Notes under the pieces: model-generated
What the model was told of the DNA's origin: nothing
What the model saw: only the letters and a program-made list of their open reading frames with translations
The model's database searches: none
Made by a program: the position numbers and the translations under genes
Origin: Pseudomonas bijieensis
Lineage (GTDB): Bacteria; Pseudomonadota; Gammaproteobacteria; Pseudomonadales; Pseudomonadaceae
Assembly: GCF_013347965.1 (NCBI RefSeq)
Contig: NZ_CP048810.1
Location: 2,232,001 to 2,296,000 of the forward strand
Length of the DNA stretch: 64,000 bases
Reading direction: 5' to 3'
In this document: in pieces, positions 49,981 to 60,247 of the stretch
How the letters are laid out: each line of letters opens with the position of its first letter
Numbering within the stretch: position 1 is the first letter of the stretch

Positions 49981-50271
49981 TTATCGTCCCGCGCGGGATT
50001 CGCGGATGTAGAAACGCGCTTTCTCGGCTTTTTTGGTACAGCCTTCGAATGCTTCGAATTGCTGCTGGGTCTTGGCGCCCGTCAGCAGGGACAGGGCCTT
50101 GGAGTAGCTGACGGTGCCGGCAAAACCTTCGGCCTTGGCCAGGTCCAGTTCACGCCAGGCGCTGTCGAGTTGGCTGCCACAGCTGTCACGGTAAGCGGTT
50201 TTGCCTGCGCAACCGGCCAGGGCCAGAACCATCAGGGATGCCACCAGGGGCAGGCAGATCCGGGCTTTCAT
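49981..50271 (-). CDS. Small lipoprotein, hypothetical
   Basis: 96 residues with a lipoprotein signal (LALAGC, Cys21 would be lipidated). The mature part has two cysteines (DSCGS and EGCTKK) and a helical, charged tail. No known domain. GAGGTG before ATG 50271. Divergent from the patatin gene. Confidence 0.85.
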   Translation of the reverse strand: MKARICLPLVASLMVLALAGCAGKTAYRDSCGSQLDSAWRELDLAKAEGFAGTVSYSKALSLLTGAKTQQQFEAFEGCTKKAEKARFYIRESRAGR

Positions 50272-50478
50272 CGATTACACCTCAAGTCAGGAAAACAGTC
50301 GTGCTGGTAAGACGGTCGCGCCTGGAAAAAGTGCCAAGGCCCGACCGTGTAAATTCAGTGTGGATGAGAATACGCAAATGCCACGCCGGCGTGTCAAAAA
50401 ACGACGCTTGCGCCACAACGATTGAGCCAAGCTGTCGATAAGTGCATTGTTGAAACCTGTTCGACAAGAGGCCGGGTC

Positions 50479-51516
50479 ATGACAAAACGTGTCGCATTGG
50501 TATTGGGCTCCGGTGGTGCCCGGGGCTATGCCCATATCGGGGTGATCGAAGAAATCGAACGACGTGGCTACGACATCGCCTGCGTCGCCGGGTGTTCCAT
50601 GGGTGCTGTCGTGGGCGGGATCTATGCCGCGGGCAAGCTCAAGGATTATCGCAACTGGATCGAAAGCCTCGATTACCTGGACGTCCTGCGCCTGGTGGAC
50701 GTCAGCTTCCGCCTCGGAGCGATTCGTGGCGAGAAGGTCTTCGGGCAGATTCGCAAGATCGTCGGTGAACTCAACATCGAAGATTTGCGCATCCCCTATA
50801 CCGCCGTGGCCACCGACCTGACCAACCAACAGGAAATCTGGTTCCAGGAAGGTTGCCTGCATCAGGCAATGCGCGCTTCGGCGGCGATTCCCAGCCTGTT
50901 CACGCCCGTGATGCAAGGCAACCGCATGCTGGTGGATGGCGGCCTGCTCAACCCGTTGCCGATCGTGCCGGTGGTGTCGAGCCACTGCGACCTGATCATC
51001 GCGGTCAACCTCAACGCCACCAACCAGAAACAGTATCGATTACCGGTGATCCCACGCCCCGCCGCTTTCAGGCGCCGCTTCGACACCTTGGTCAGCTCCC
51101 TGGGTTCGCGCCTGCCGTTTCGCCGCCAGCAGGCCGAACAGTTGTTGCTGCTGGAACAGGAAGCCTTGAAGGCCGAAGCCGCCGACATCAACCCGTGGAT
51201 CGACTCGGCCGAGCCCGAAGGCCAACAACCGGCTGCCGCGCCAGAAAACGAAGGCGCACCAAAATCCGCCACCGGCTCGTTCATCATCGACAACGTCGGC
51301 CCGGCCTCGTTGCTGGACTTGATCAACCAGAGCTTCGAAGTGATGCAGACCTCGCTGGCCCAGTACAAGATCGCCGGTTATCCGCCGGATGTGCTGATCA
51401 ACGTGCCGAAGCGGGTGTGCCGGTTCTTCGAGTTCTACAAGGCGCCGGAGTTGATCGCATTGGGGCGGGAGATTGCCAGCGATACGCTGGATCGGTATGA
51501 GAGTGACCAGAACTGA
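50479..51516 (+). CDS. Patatin-like phospholipase (RssA type)
   Basis: 345 residues. Oxyanion loop GSGGARGYAHIG, nucleophile Ser40 in GCSMG and Asp153 in VDGGLLNP form the patatin dyad. The C-terminal third (from about 200) is a family extension with a variable Pro/Ala segment. No signal peptide; a cytoplasmic or inner-membrane associated lipase of the RssA/NTE-like group. Target lipid unknown. GAGG precedes ATG 50479. Confidence 0.92.
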   Translation: MTKRVALVLGSGGARGYAHIGVIEEIERRGYDIACVAGCSMGAVVGGIYAAGKLKDYRNWIESLDYLDVLRLVDVSFRLGAIRGEKVFGQIRKIVGELNIEDLRIPYTAVATDLTNQQEIWFQEGCLHQAMRASAAIPSLFTPVMQGNRMLVDGGLLNPLPIVPVVSSHCDLIIAVNLNATNQKQYRLPVIPRPAAFRRRFDTLVSSLGSRLPFRRQQAEQLLLLEQEALKAEAADINPWIDSAEPEGQQPAAAPENEGAPKSATGSFIIDNVGPASLLDLINQSFEVMQTSLAQYKIAGYPPDVLINVPKRVCRFFEFYKAPELIALGREIASDTLDRYESDQN

Positions 51517-51520
51517 ATCT

Positions 51521-51656
51521 GTGGTGAGGGGATTTATCCCCGTTGGGCTGCGAAGCAGCCCTAAAACCTGAACCCGCGGTGTGTCAGGTCCAAATCATGT
51601 CTGAAGCTTTTTGGGGCCGCTTCGCAGCCCAACGGGGATAAATCCCCTCGCCACAA
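51521..51656. repeat. REP pair, GTGGCGAGGGGATTTATCCCCG type
   Basis: Inverted copies at about 51521-51541 and 51634-51656 around a spacer with its own inverted segment (GGGCTGCGAAGCAGCCC). Third REP family in the window, between convergent patatin and kdpE genes. Confidence 0.88.
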
Positions 51657-51680
51657 AAGCGCTTGGCTTAAACCTTGTGA

Positions 51681-52379
51681 TTAAACACCACCCTCCCCCA
51701 ACAACCGATACCCCACCCCCGCCTCGGTCGCAATGAACCGCGGCCGGGTCGGGTCGTCGGCCAGTTTCTGGCGCAGGTGACCGACCACGATCCGCAGGTA
51801 GTGACTGTCTTCGGTGTGGGTCGGGCCCCAGATGTCCTTGAGCAGTTGCTGCTGGGTGATGACCCGCCCCGGATGCCGCGCCAGTTGCGCCAGCACGGCG
51901 TACTCCTTGCGGGTCAGGGCCACTTCGGTGCCGTCCAGCAGCACCCGCCGATACGCCAGGTCCACCGTCAGCGGGCCGAACTTCAGCGCAGCTTCCTGTG
52001 GCTCGCCCGCCGGAGCCTGGCGCAACAAGGCACGGATGCGGGCAAGGAATTCCTGGATGCCGAACGGCTTGGTCACGTAATCGTTGGCGCCGTTGTCCAG
52101 TGCCTCGACCTTCTGTGCTTCGCTGGCCCGCACCGAGAGCACCAGTACCGGCACCGTCGACCATTGGCGAAACTCGCGCAACACCTGTTGGCCATCCATA
52201 TCCGGCAGGCCCAGGTCGAGTACCAGCAGATCAGGCTTGTTCAACGCCGCTTGGGCAAGCCCTTCAGCGCCGGTACCGGCTTCCAGCACCTTGTAGCCTT
52301 GGGAGCTCAGGCTGATGCGCAGGAATTTGCGAATCTGCGGTTCGTCATCGATGACCAAAAGGGTCGCGGTCTGGCTCAT
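51681..52379 (-). CDS. kdpE: KDP operon response regulator KdpE
   Basis: 232 residues, OmpR/PhoB type: receiver with Asp55 (LVLDLGLPDMDG) and a C-terminal winged helix (LTRKEYAVLAQLARHPGRVITQQQLL, DSHYLRIVVGHLRQKL). Activates kdpFABC when phosphorylated by KdpD. It follows kdpD by 78 bp on the same strand. Confidence 0.97.
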   Translation of the reverse strand: MSQTATLLVIDDEPQIRKFLRISLSSQGYKVLEAGTGAEGLAQAALNKPDLLVLDLGLPDMDGQQVLREFRQWSTVPVLVLSVRASEAQKVEALDNGANDYVTKPFGIQEFLARIRALLRQAPAGEPQEAALKFGPLTVDLAYRRVLLDGTEVALTRKEYAVLAQLARHPGRVITQQQLLKDIWGPTHTEDSHYLRIVVGHLRQKLADDPTRPRFIATEAGVGYRLLGEGGV

Positions 52380-52457
52380 GAGGCTCGTTCGTTGCAGTCA
52401 GGTGGAAAGGTAAGCAGGTCACAAGCTGCCGGTCACAAAAGAGTATCGCAACCCGGC

Positions 52458-55109
52458 TCAAGCTTCATCGTCCATGCCCGGTTGTGCCAGCAGGGGCAGG
52501 TGCAACGTGATGCAGGTGCCGCGCCCGTCGAGGCCATCGGCCACACTGATGCGCCCGCCATGGGCACCGACCATGCCCTGGCAGATCGCCAAGCCCAGCC
52601 CCGTGCCCTGCCCGCCTCGATCACCGCGCGCGGCGGTATAGAACATGTCGAAGATTTTCTCCCGTTCTTGTTCAGGGATCCCTGGCCCCTCGTCGGCCAC
52701 GGCAAAAAACACTTCGCTGTCGGACGCCCCGGCGCTCAAAAGCAACCGCCCCTGGGTCGGCGAGAATCGCGCGGCGTTCTCCAGCACGTTCACCAGGGCC
52801 TGTTCGATCAACGCCGCATGGACATACAGCAGGGGCAATTCAGCGGGCACCTCGACACTGAGCGCCAGCGGCGCCAGCACCGCCCGAAGGCGGTTCAGCG
52901 CGCTGCCGACGATGTCGGCCGGGGCCACCCAGTCCCGCGCCAGCTTCAGCGCACCGTGGCCCAGGCGGGTCATGTCCAGGAGATTCTGGATGTAACGATC
53001 CAACCGCTCGGCTTCATCGCGGGTGCCTTCGAGCAGTTCGCGACGATCGGCCAGCGGGATGGCCTCCCCCAATGCCAGCAGGCTGTCGATGCTGCCGCGC
53101 ATGGCCGTCAGCGGCGTGCGCAGATCGTGGGACACTGAAGCCAGCAAAGCACTGCGCAGTTGCTCGGTTTCACCGTGCAGACGCGCGGCTTCCAGATCCT
53201 GAGCCAACTGCGCCCGAGCCAACGCCTGGGCCAATGGTTGGCTGAGGGCCGTCAATAAACGCCGACGCTGGCCACTCAGCGGCTTGCCTTCTTTCGGGCA
53301 AACGCCCAACAAGGCCAGCGGCCCGCCCTCCGCCGACAACGGCCACCACCACCAACGCCCGGACGGCAGCGTTCCGGTGCCGGCACCGGCCGGTTGATCG
53401 TGCTGCCAGGACCAGTCCGCCGCCGCGCGCTCGGCCTCGGTGAACGTCAATGGCTCACCGCTCTCGAGTTTCCAGCCGCCCTGGCTGTCGCGGTTGAGCA
53501 GGCACAGTTGCAGGTCGTGCCAACCGTTGAGGTGCTGCGCGGCGGCGCTGATCACCGCCTGGCGGTCGGTGGCGGCGGTGAGTTTGCGCGACAGGTCGAG
53601 CAGTTCGCCGGTTTCCTGCTGGGTATCGCGCAGGGCCTGCAACTGGCGACGCTGGCGCGCGGCAAGGTTGCCGGTCAGGGCTGCCATAAGCAGGAAAAAC
53701 ACCAGCGTCAGCACGTCCTCTTCGCGCTGGATGGTGAAAGAAAAATTCGGCGGAATGAACAGGAAGTCATAAGCCAGGAACGACAGCGCTGCGCAGGCCA
53801 GCGCCGGGCCGAGGCTGCTGCGTACCGCCACCAGCAACACCGCCATCAGGAACACCAGGGAGATATTGGGCAATGCCAGCAGCCCCGAGATCCCCCAGGC
53901 CAATGCGCTGGCCGCCACAGTCGCCAGCAACGCCAGCACATAATCGAACCCGGTCTGGACAGCTGTTGAGTGCACGCGGGCGGGACGCGGTTGCTCATCG
54001 CTGTCCAACACGTTGATTTCCAGGCCCCGGGCATCGCGCAGCAGACGCGACGCGAGGCCGCCGCCAAACAGCCGTCGGCGCAGGCGTGGCCGAGACTGGC
54101 CTACCAGCACCAGCGTGGCGCGCCGTTCGCTGGCATGCTGGATCAGCGTCCTGGCCACTTCACCGGCCCGCAGCAGCACCACTTCACCACCGAGGCGTTC
54201 GGCCAGTTGCTGGGCATTCTGCAAGCGCTGGCGCGAGGCCTCGTCACGGGCGCTACCGTTGTCCACATGCACCAGGCTCCACGGCAGATGTCGACGCTGG
54301 GCGACGCGGCTGGCATGACGCACCAGCCGTTCAGCCTGCACGTCGCCGTCCACCCCCACCAGCAAGCGTCCGCGCACCGCCGGCGCCGCCTGCCCCAGTT
54401 GTCGGTAGCCCAGGGCCAGGTCGTTGTCGACCTGGGCGGCGGCGGTCTGCATGGCCAGCTCACGCAACGCGGTCAGGTTGGTCTGGGTGAAGAACGCATC
54501 GATTGCCGCCCGGGCCTGCTCCGGCACGTAGACCTTGCCATCACGCAGGCGCTCCAGCAGCTCGCGCGGTGGCAGGTCGATCAGCAGCAGCTCATCGGCT
54601 TCCTGCAGGACCCAATCCGGCAACGTCTCGCGCACCTGCACGCCGGTGATGCCACGCACTTGGTCGTTGAGGCTTTCCAGATGCTGGACATTGACCGTGG
54701 TATAGACATCGATGCCCGCCGCGAGCAGTTCCTGAATGTCCTGCCAGCGTTTGGCATGGCGACTGCCGGGCGCGTTGCTGTGGGCCAGTTCGTCCACCAG
54801 GACCAACGTCGGGCGGGCGGCGAGCAAACCGTCGAGGTCCATTTCCTCGAGCATCACGCCGCGATATTCCGAGCGCACCAAAGGCTGCTGCGCCAGGCCG
54901 CCGAGCAGCGCTTCGGTTTCACTTCGGCCGTGCGTCTCCACCACCCCGGCGATGACCTTCACGCCTTGACGCAATTGGCTGTGGGCCGCTTGCAACATGG
55001 CGTAGGTCTTGCCCACGCCTGGGGCCGCGCCCAGAAAGACCTTGAGCCGGCCACGGTCGTTGCGAGGCAGATTGGCTAACAGTGCGTCGGCGCGGCCGGA
55101 ATCGCTCAT
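52458..55109 (-). CDS. kdpD: Potassium sensor histidine kinase KdpD
   Basis: 883 residues. N-terminal KdpD domain with Walker A GAAPGVGKTY and the ELAHSNAPGSRHAKRW signature, a Usp domain, four closely spaced membrane helices in the middle, a GAF-like segment, HisKA (SVSHDLRTPLTAM) and HATPase_c (GTGLGLAI). It senses low potassium or turgor and phosphorylates KdpE. A REP pair separates it from kdpC. Confidence 0.97.
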   Translation of the reverse strand: MSDSGRADALLANLPRNDRGRLKVFLGAAPGVGKTYAMLQAAHSQLRQGVKVIAGVVETHGRSETEALLGGLAQQPLVRSEYRGVMLEEMDLDGLLAARPTLVLVDELAHSNAPGSRHAKRWQDIQELLAAGIDVYTTVNVQHLESLNDQVRGITGVQVRETLPDWVLQEADELLLIDLPPRELLERLRDGKVYVPEQARAAIDAFFTQTNLTALRELAMQTAAAQVDNDLALGYRQLGQAAPAVRGRLLVGVDGDVQAERLVRHASRVAQRRHLPWSLVHVDNGSARDEASRQRLQNAQQLAERLGGEVVLLRAGEVARTLIQHASERRATLVLVGQSRPRLRRRLFGGGLASRLLRDARGLEINVLDSDEQPRPARVHSTAVQTGFDYVLALLATVAASALAWGISGLLALPNISLVFLMAVLLVAVRSSLGPALACAALSFLAYDFLFIPPNFSFTIQREEDVLTLVFFLLMAALTGNLAARQRRQLQALRDTQQETGELLDLSRKLTAATDRQAVISAAAQHLNGWHDLQLCLLNRDSQGGWKLESGEPLTFTEAERAAADWSWQHDQPAGAGTGTLPSGRWWWWPLSAEGGPLALLGVCPKEGKPLSGQRRRLLTALSQPLAQALARAQLAQDLEAARLHGETEQLRSALLASVSHDLRTPLTAMRGSIDSLLALGEAIPLADRRELLEGTRDEAERLDRYIQNLLDMTRLGHGALKLARDWVAPADIVGSALNRLRAVLAPLALSVEVPAELPLLYVHAALIEQALVNVLENAARFSPTQGRLLLSAGASDSEVFFAVADEGPGIPEQEREKIFDMFYTAARGDRGGQGTGLGLAICQGMVGAHGGRISVADGLDGRGTCITLHLPLLAQPGMDDEA

Positions 55110-55161
55110 GGCGTGGAAATCTCTTTCAAATATTGATCAAACACCCTGTGGGGAGCCGGAC

Positions 55162-55253
55162 CGGTGGGAGCAAAGCTTGCTCGCGACCAAGGCGATACGG
55201 TTCAACTGATGAACGCGTTATCGTTCATCGCGAGCAAGCTTTGCTCCCACAGG
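55162..55253. repeat. REP pair between kdpC and kdpD
   Basis: Inverted GTGGGAGCAAAGCTTGCTCGCG-type copies at 55162-55186 and 55225-55253, inside the kdp transcription unit. A further part copy follows to about 55283. Confidence 0.88.
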
Positions 55254-55286
55254 CTTTGCTCTCACAGGCGCCACTCCCACAGGTTC

Positions 55287-55832
55287 TTACAGCTTTTCCA
55301 GGGCCAGGTTCAGCGCCAGCACATTCACTACCGGTGGCCCCACCAAGGGTTGCTCGATGTTGTCGTCGAGCAATTGCTGCAAGGTCGAGGACGGCAGGTT
55401 GCGTGCGGCGGCGACACGCGCCAGTTGATAGGCAATCGCCGCTGGAGGCAAGTGCGGATCCAGCCCGCTGGCGGAGGTGGTCAGCAATGCCAGCGGCACC
55501 GGGCCCTGAGCGGGCACCTGGAGTTTGCGGGCGTCATCGATCACCCGTGTGGCCAGGGCCGGATTGCTCGGGGAAAGATTGCTGGCGCCGCTGGCGACCG
55601 TGGCAAAGACACCGGCCGATGGCCGTGGATGAAACCAGGCATCGCCAGTGAAATCCTGGGCGATCAGCGTCGAGCCACGAACCTTGCCGGCGGCATCGAC
55701 GATCAGGCTGCCGTTGGCCTGGACGGGAAAGGCGACTTGCGCCACGCCGGTGACCACCAATGGATACGCGACACCGGTGATCAGGGTCATCAGCAATAGC
55801 AGGCTCAAGGCCGGGCGAATCAGAGTGGACAT
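55287..55832 (-). CDS. kdpC: Potassium-transporting ATPase subunit C, KdpC
   Basis: 181 residues: one N-terminal membrane helix (about 7-30) and the periplasmic domain with [18 protein letters not shown] and [20 protein letters not shown]. It stabilises the KdpFABC complex. The start at 55832 has GAGG upstream; open frame before it runs into a REP pair. Confidence 0.96.
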   Translation of the reverse strand: MSTLIRPALSLLLLMTLITGVAYPLVVTGVAQVAFPVQANGSLIVDAAGKVRGSTLIAQDFTGDAWFHPRPSAGVFATVASGASNLSPSNPALATRVIDDARKLQVPAQGPVPLALLTTSASGLDPHLPPAAIAYQLARVAAARNLPSSTLQQLLDDNIEQPLVGPPVVNVLALNLALEKL

Positions 55833-55870
55833 TTCAAAATCCTCGAATTGAAGTAAATCCTGGGAATCGC

Positions 55871-55962
55871 CTTGTGGGAGCAAAGCTTGCTCGCGATGCA
55901 GACACTTCGATCCCAGGCAAGACCGCGTCATCGTTCATCGCGGGCAAGCCTTGCTCCCACAA
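55871..55962. repeat. REP pair between kdpB and kdpC
   Basis: Inverted GTGGGAGCAAAGC / GCCTTGCTCCCAC copies at 55873-55898 and 55936-55962; fills almost the whole gap between the two genes. Confidence 0.88.
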
Positions 55963-55971
55963 ATGGTGAAC

Positions 55972-58029
55972 TCAAACCAGGTGCAACGCCGTCAGCAACA
56001 TATCGATCGCCTTGATCCCCACGAACGGCACCACGATCCCGCCCAGGCCATAGATCAACAGATTGCGCCGCAACAACGCCGCCGCGCTTGCCGCTTGCAC
56101 TCGCACGCCGCGCAGGGCCAGGGGGATCAGCACGACGATGATCAAGGCATTGAAGACAATGGCCGACACGATCGCGCTCTGCGGGCTGCTCAGGTGCATC
56201 ACGTTCAACACGCCGAGCTGTGGATAAATCGAGGCGAACAGCGCCGGCAGGATCGCGAAGTACTTGGCGATGTCATTGGCGATGGAAAAGGTGGTCAGCG
56301 CCCCACGGGTCACCAGCAATTCCTTGCCGATCTGCACCACATCCAGCAGTTTGGTCGGGTCGCTGTCGAGATCGACCATGTTGGCCGCTTCCCGCGCGGC
56401 CTGGGTGCCGTCGTTCATCGCCATGCCGACATCGGCCTGGGCCAGGGCCGGGGCGTCGTTGGCACCATCGCCGCACATCGCCACCAGCCGACCGTCATTT
56501 TGCTCATGACGGATGCGCGCCAGTTTTTTCTCCGGCGTGGCTTCTGCCAGTACGTCGTCGACACCCGCCTCGGCGGCAATCGCCGCGGCGGTCAACGGGT
56601 TGTCACCGGTGACCATCACCGTGCGAATCCCCAGCTTGCGCAGCTCGGCGAAACGCTCGCGGATGCCGGGCTTGACCACGTCCTTGAGGTGAATGGCCCC
56701 CAGCAGCCTGCCGTCTACGCACACCAGCAACGGGGTACCGCCGCTCTGGGCGATCTTGTCGACCTCCCGCGCCAGGGCCGACGGCAACTCATTGCGGGCG
56801 TGGCCGATGAAATCCAGCAACGAGTCCACGGCGCCCTTGCGGTAGATGCGACCCTGATAGTCGACCCCGGACAAACGGGTTTCGGCACTGAACGGCACGG
56901 CCACCAACGCTTCGACGCCGGGCTCAGGCTGTGGATGCAAACCACGCAGGTATTCGACGATGGACTTGCCCTCGGCCGTGTCGTCAGCCAGCGAGGCGAA
57001 CAACGCGCCTTCGGCCAGTTCCTTGGCACTCACACCGGGGGCGGCATAGACCGCCGTACAACGACGGTTGCCAAAGGTGATGGTGCCGGTCTTGTCCAGC
57101 ATCAGCACATGCACATCCCCCGCCGCCTCGACCGCACGGCCGGATTTGGCGATTACGTTCAGGCGCACCAACCGGTCCATCCCGGCGATGCCGATGGCCG
57201 ACAGCAGCCCGCCGATGGTAGTGGGAATCAAGGTGACCAGCAGCGCCACCAGAAACACCAGCGGCAGGCTGGCGTTGGCGAAATGGGCGAACGGTTGCAG
57301 CGTCACCACCACCAACAGGAAGATCAGCGTCAGGCCGATCAGCAGGATATCCAGCGCCACCTCGTTCGGGGTTTTCTGGCGCTTGGCGCCTTCGACCAAG
57401 GCGATCATGCGGTCCAGGGTGGACTCGCCGGGATTGCTGGTGATGCGCACCAGCAGCCAGTCGGAGACCAGCCGTGTATTACCGGTGACGGCCGAACGAT
57501 CACCGCCAGACTCGCGGATGACCGGCGCCGATTCGCCAGTGATCGCCGCCTCGTTGACCGCGGCGATGCCTTCGATCACTTCGCCGTCGCCGGGGATCAT
57601 GTCGCCGGCCTCGACGCGCACCACATCGCCCTTGCGCAGACGGGTGGCGGGAATCATTTCAAACCCACTGGCGGTCTGGCGACGTGCCTGGAGGCCTTCG
57701 CTGCCGGCCTTGAGACTGTCGGCCCGGGCTTTGCCGCGGCCTTCGGCCAACGCTTCGGCGAAGTTGGCAAACAGCACGGTGAACCATAGCCACAGGGCAA
57801 TTTGCGCAGCAACGAACGTCGGCACGGCGCTGTCGGGGATGAAGCACAACACGGTGGTGAGGATCGCGGTCAGCTCCACCACCAGCATCACCGGCGCGCG
57901 GTGCAACTGACGTGGATCGAGCTTGACGAAGGCTTGTACCAACGCTGGCCGCCAAAGGGCCGACAGGTGGGTCTTCGGTTGTTCCGGCGCCTTGACAGCG
58001 ACGGCTTTGCTCATCGGCATATTCATCAT
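55972..58029 (-). CDS. kdpB: Potassium-transporting P-type ATPase subunit B, KdpB
   Basis: 685 residues. Phosphorylation site DKTGTITFG, actuator TGES, hinge [21 protein letters not shown] and [10 protein letters not shown] are all intact. It hydrolyses ATP to drive KdpA. Several in-frame ATGs start the gene (58029, 58026, 58020); GAGGA lies just upstream. Only 7 bp from the kdpA stop. Confidence 0.97.
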   Translation of the reverse strand: MMNMPMSKAVAVKAPEQPKTHLSALWRPALVQAFVKLDPRQLHRAPVMLVVELTAILTTVLCFIPDSAVPTFVAAQIALWLWFTVLFANFAEALAEGRGKARADSLKAGSEGLQARRQTASGFEMIPATRLRKGDVVRVEAGDMIPGDGEVIEGIAAVNEAAITGESAPVIRESGGDRSAVTGNTRLVSDWLLVRITSNPGESTLDRMIALVEGAKRQKTPNEVALDILLIGLTLIFLLVVVTLQPFAHFANASLPLVFLVALLVTLIPTTIGGLLSAIGIAGMDRLVRLNVIAKSGRAVEAAGDVHVLMLDKTGTITFGNRRCTAVYAAPGVSAKELAEGALFASLADDTAEGKSIVEYLRGLHPQPEPGVEALVAVPFSAETRLSGVDYQGRIYRKGAVDSLLDFIGHARNELPSALAREVDKIAQSGGTPLLVCVDGRLLGAIHLKDVVKPGIRERFAELRKLGIRTVMVTGDNPLTAAAIAAEAGVDDVLAEATPEKKLARIRHEQNDGRLVAMCGDGANDAPALAQADVGMAMNDGTQAAREAANMVDLDSDPTKLLDVVQIGKELLVTRGALTTFSIANDIAKYFAILPALFASIYPQLGVLNVMHLSSPQSAIVSAIVFNALIIVVLIPLALRGVRVQAASAAALLRRNLLIYGLGGIVVPFVGIKAIDMLLTALHLV

Positions 58030-58036
58030 CAGGTCC

Positions 58037-59731
58037 TCAGAAGCCCATGCTCAGGTGTTCGGCAATCGGCCCCAGCGCCAGGGTCGGCAGGAAGGTCAAG
58101 CCACCCACCAGCACAATGGTCACGGTCAACAGGGTCACGAACAGCGGGCCGTGGGTTGGAAAGCTGTTCTGACCAATCGGCGCGGTCTTCTTCAAGGCCA
58201 GGCTGCCGGCCAACGCCAGCACCGGCAGGATGTAACCGAACCGACCAATCAACATGCCCAGGCCCAGCACCAGGTTGTGGAAGGGTGTGTTGGCGCCGAA
58301 ACCACCGAATGCCGAACCGTTGTTCGCCCCCGCCGAGGTGTAGGCGTACAACAACTGGCTGAAACCGTGAGCACCCGGATTACTCACGGCAGCGGCCGGC
58401 CCGGGCAGGCTCGCGGCGACGGCACCCAGCACCAGCACACTCACGGGCATCACCAGCAGGGTTGCCACCAGCAGTTGCACCTCCCGGGCGCCGAGCTTCT
58501 TGCCCAGGTATTCAGGGGTGCGACCGATCATCAGGCCGGCCAGGAACACCGCGATCAGCACGTTCAGCAACATGCCGTAGAGCCCGGTGCCGACACCGCC
58601 AAAGATCACTTCGCCGACCATCATATTCACCAGTGACACCATGCCACTGAGCGGGTTGAGGCTGTCGTGCATGGCGTTGACCGAGCCATTGGACGCTGCC
58701 GTGGTGGTCACCGACCAGAGCACCGTGGCGGTGGTGCCGAAGCGCGTTTCCTTGCCTTCCAGCGGTGCGGTTTGCTCGACGGCCGCGTCATTCAGGGCCG
58801 GGTTGGGTTGGTATTCGGCCCACAGTGACGTGGCGCCGCCGATCAGGAACAGGGCAAGCATGCAAGCGATGATCGCCCGGCTCTGGCGCAGGTCCTTGAC
58901 GTAATGGCCGAAGGTGAACACCAGCGCGACGGGAATCAGGATGATCGAGGCGAGTTCAAACAGATTGCTCCAGGCCGTCGGGTTCTCGAACGGGTGCGCC
59001 GAGTTGACGCCGAAGAAACCGCCGCCGTTGGTGCCCAACTGCTTGATCGCGATCTGGCTGGCGGCCGGGCCCAGTGGGATGACCTGGTCGGCGCCCTGCA
59101 TCGTGACGCTGTGCACGTAGTGCGCAAAGGTCTGCGGTACGCCCTGCCAGACCAGGAACAACGCCAGCAGCAGGCACAGCGGCAGCAGCCCGTAGAGGGT
59201 GGCGCGGGTCATGTCGACCCAGAAGTTACCCAGCGTCGCGGCGGACTTGCGTCCGATTCCGCGACAAAGCGCCACGAGCACCGCCAGGCCGGTGGCGGCG
59301 CTGACAAAGTTCTGCACGGTCAGGCCGACCATCTGGCTCAGGTAGCTCAGGGACGCTTCACCGCTGTAGGACTGCCAGTTGGTGTTGGTCATGAAACTCA
59401 CGGCCGTGTTGAAGGCCTGGGTCCATTCCATGCCGGGCAGTTGCTCGGTATTGAGGGGCAGATATCCTTGCAGCAGGAGAATCGCAAACAGCAATACAAA
59501 ACCCGCCAGGTTGAACGCGAGCAAGGCCAGGGTGTATTTCTGCCAGCTCTGCTCAGCAGTGGGATCGACTCCCGCCAGGCGATAGCAACCGCGCTCCACC
59601 GGGCCGAGGATCGGTGAAAGCCAAGTGCGCTGGCCTTCCATCACCCAATAGTAAAAACGCCCCAGGAACGGTGCCGGAATCAGCACCAGGGCGAAAAAGG
59701 CGAGGATCAGCCCGTAGTCATAACCGTGCAT
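58037..59731 (-). CDS. kdpA: Potassium-transporting ATPase subunit A, KdpA
   Basis: 564 residues, about ten membrane helices. Selectivity-filter segments [27 protein letters not shown] and [15 protein letters not shown] are present. The K+ binding subunit, related to Trk/Ktr channels. It starts 8 bases after kdpF. Confidence 0.97.
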   Translation of the reverse strand: MHGYDYGLILAFFALVLIPAPFLGRFYYWVMEGQRTWLSPILGPVERGCYRLAGVDPTAEQSWQKYTLALLAFNLAGFVLLFAILLLQGYLPLNTEQLPGMEWTQAFNTAVSFMTNTNWQSYSGEASLSYLSQMVGLTVQNFVSAATGLAVLVALCRGIGRKSAATLGNFWVDMTRATLYGLLPLCLLLALFLVWQGVPQTFAHYVHSVTMQGADQVIPLGPAASQIAIKQLGTNGGGFFGVNSAHPFENPTAWSNLFELASIILIPVALVFTFGHYVKDLRQSRAIIACMLALFLIGGATSLWAEYQPNPALNDAAVEQTAPLEGKETRFGTTATVLWSVTTTAASNGSVNAMHDSLNPLSGMVSLVNMMVGEVIFGGVGTGLYGMLLNVLIAVFLAGLMIGRTPEYLGKKLGAREVQLLVATLLVMPVSVLVLGAVAASLPGPAAAVSNPGAHGFSQLLYAYTSAGANNGSAFGGFGANTPFHNLVLGLGMLIGRFGYILPVLALAGSLALKKTAPIGQNSFPTHGPLFVTLLTVTIVLVGGLTFLPTLALGPIAEHLSMGF

Positions 59732-59739
59732 AGCCGCTC

Positions 59740-59829
59740 CTAGTTCCGATCTGCGCGCAACAGCGCAACCAGCAGATAAATGAACAGCGCCACTGCCAGC
59801 AGCAGCGACACCCCGTCCAGAACATTCAT
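59740..59829 (-). CDS. kdpF: KdpF small membrane subunit
   Basis: 29 residues (MNVLDGVSLLLAVALFIYL then LVALLRADRN), one membrane helix ending in a basic tail, as in KdpF peptides. A clear ribosome site (CGGAG) precedes the ATG at 59829. First gene of kdpFABC; KdpF stabilises the complex. Too short for a usual length cut-off. Confidence 0.92.
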   Translation of the reverse strand: MNVLDGVSLLLAVALFIYLLVALLRADRN

Positions 59830-59886
59830 GGGATTTCTCCGTGGTACGGCGTCGTGCCGTGTGTGGAGTGATTGTCGGCAGGGAGG

Positions 59887-59937
59887 CTGTAAAGGAACGA
59901 GATCGAGAGAGGGGGTTGGGGATAAAGAATCTGTAAA
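59887..59937 (-). promoter_or_regulatory. Candidate KdpE-box region upstream of kdpF
   Basis: The heptamer TTTACAG (minus strand) occurs at 59893-59887 and 59937-59931, 44 bases apart, the second in a T-rich tract. KdpE sites in E. coli are T-rich with TTTACA elements. Pattern only. Confidence 0.3.
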
Positions 59938-59980
59938 AAATGAACTTATGGCGTTGTTATGGCGGCGATCGGAAGGGCCT

Positions 59981-60076
59981 CTTCGCGAGCAAGCCCGCTC
60001 CCACGCTGGACTTGCGGTGAGCAGTCGATTTCATGCACACCACAAATCCAGTGTGAGAGCGGGCTTGCTCGCGAAG
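59981..60076. repeat. REP pair, TTCGCGAGCAAGCCCGCTCCCAC type
   Basis: Inverted copies at 59981-60004 and 60052-60076, in the kdpF-permease gap. Confidence 0.88.
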
Positions 60077-60247
60077 GCGGCATCATCAGCGCCAACGCCC
60101 TCAACTGGCGCACAACAGGGGCACATCAAGCAAGGAACATCCCCGATACGACACGATTTCACCCATTACGACCGCCCTCGCCACACTGGCACGCCCACTG
60201 CACTGCCCTCTTCCAGCGCTTTTGCTATGGATCGAGGGGAGCCACCG

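Larger units (their letters stand above)
59830..60247. other. Intergenic region kdpF - ethanolamine permease
   Basis: About 420 bp between divergent genes: the kdp promoter side (59830-59950), a REP pair at 59981-60076, and the leader of the permease gene. No coding signal. Confidence 0.7.

Noticed and set aside
59780..60247. An N-terminal extension of the ethanolamine permease
   Set aside because: It would translate through a REP pair and the kdpF region; ATG 60248 has an excellent ribosome site and matches the family start.
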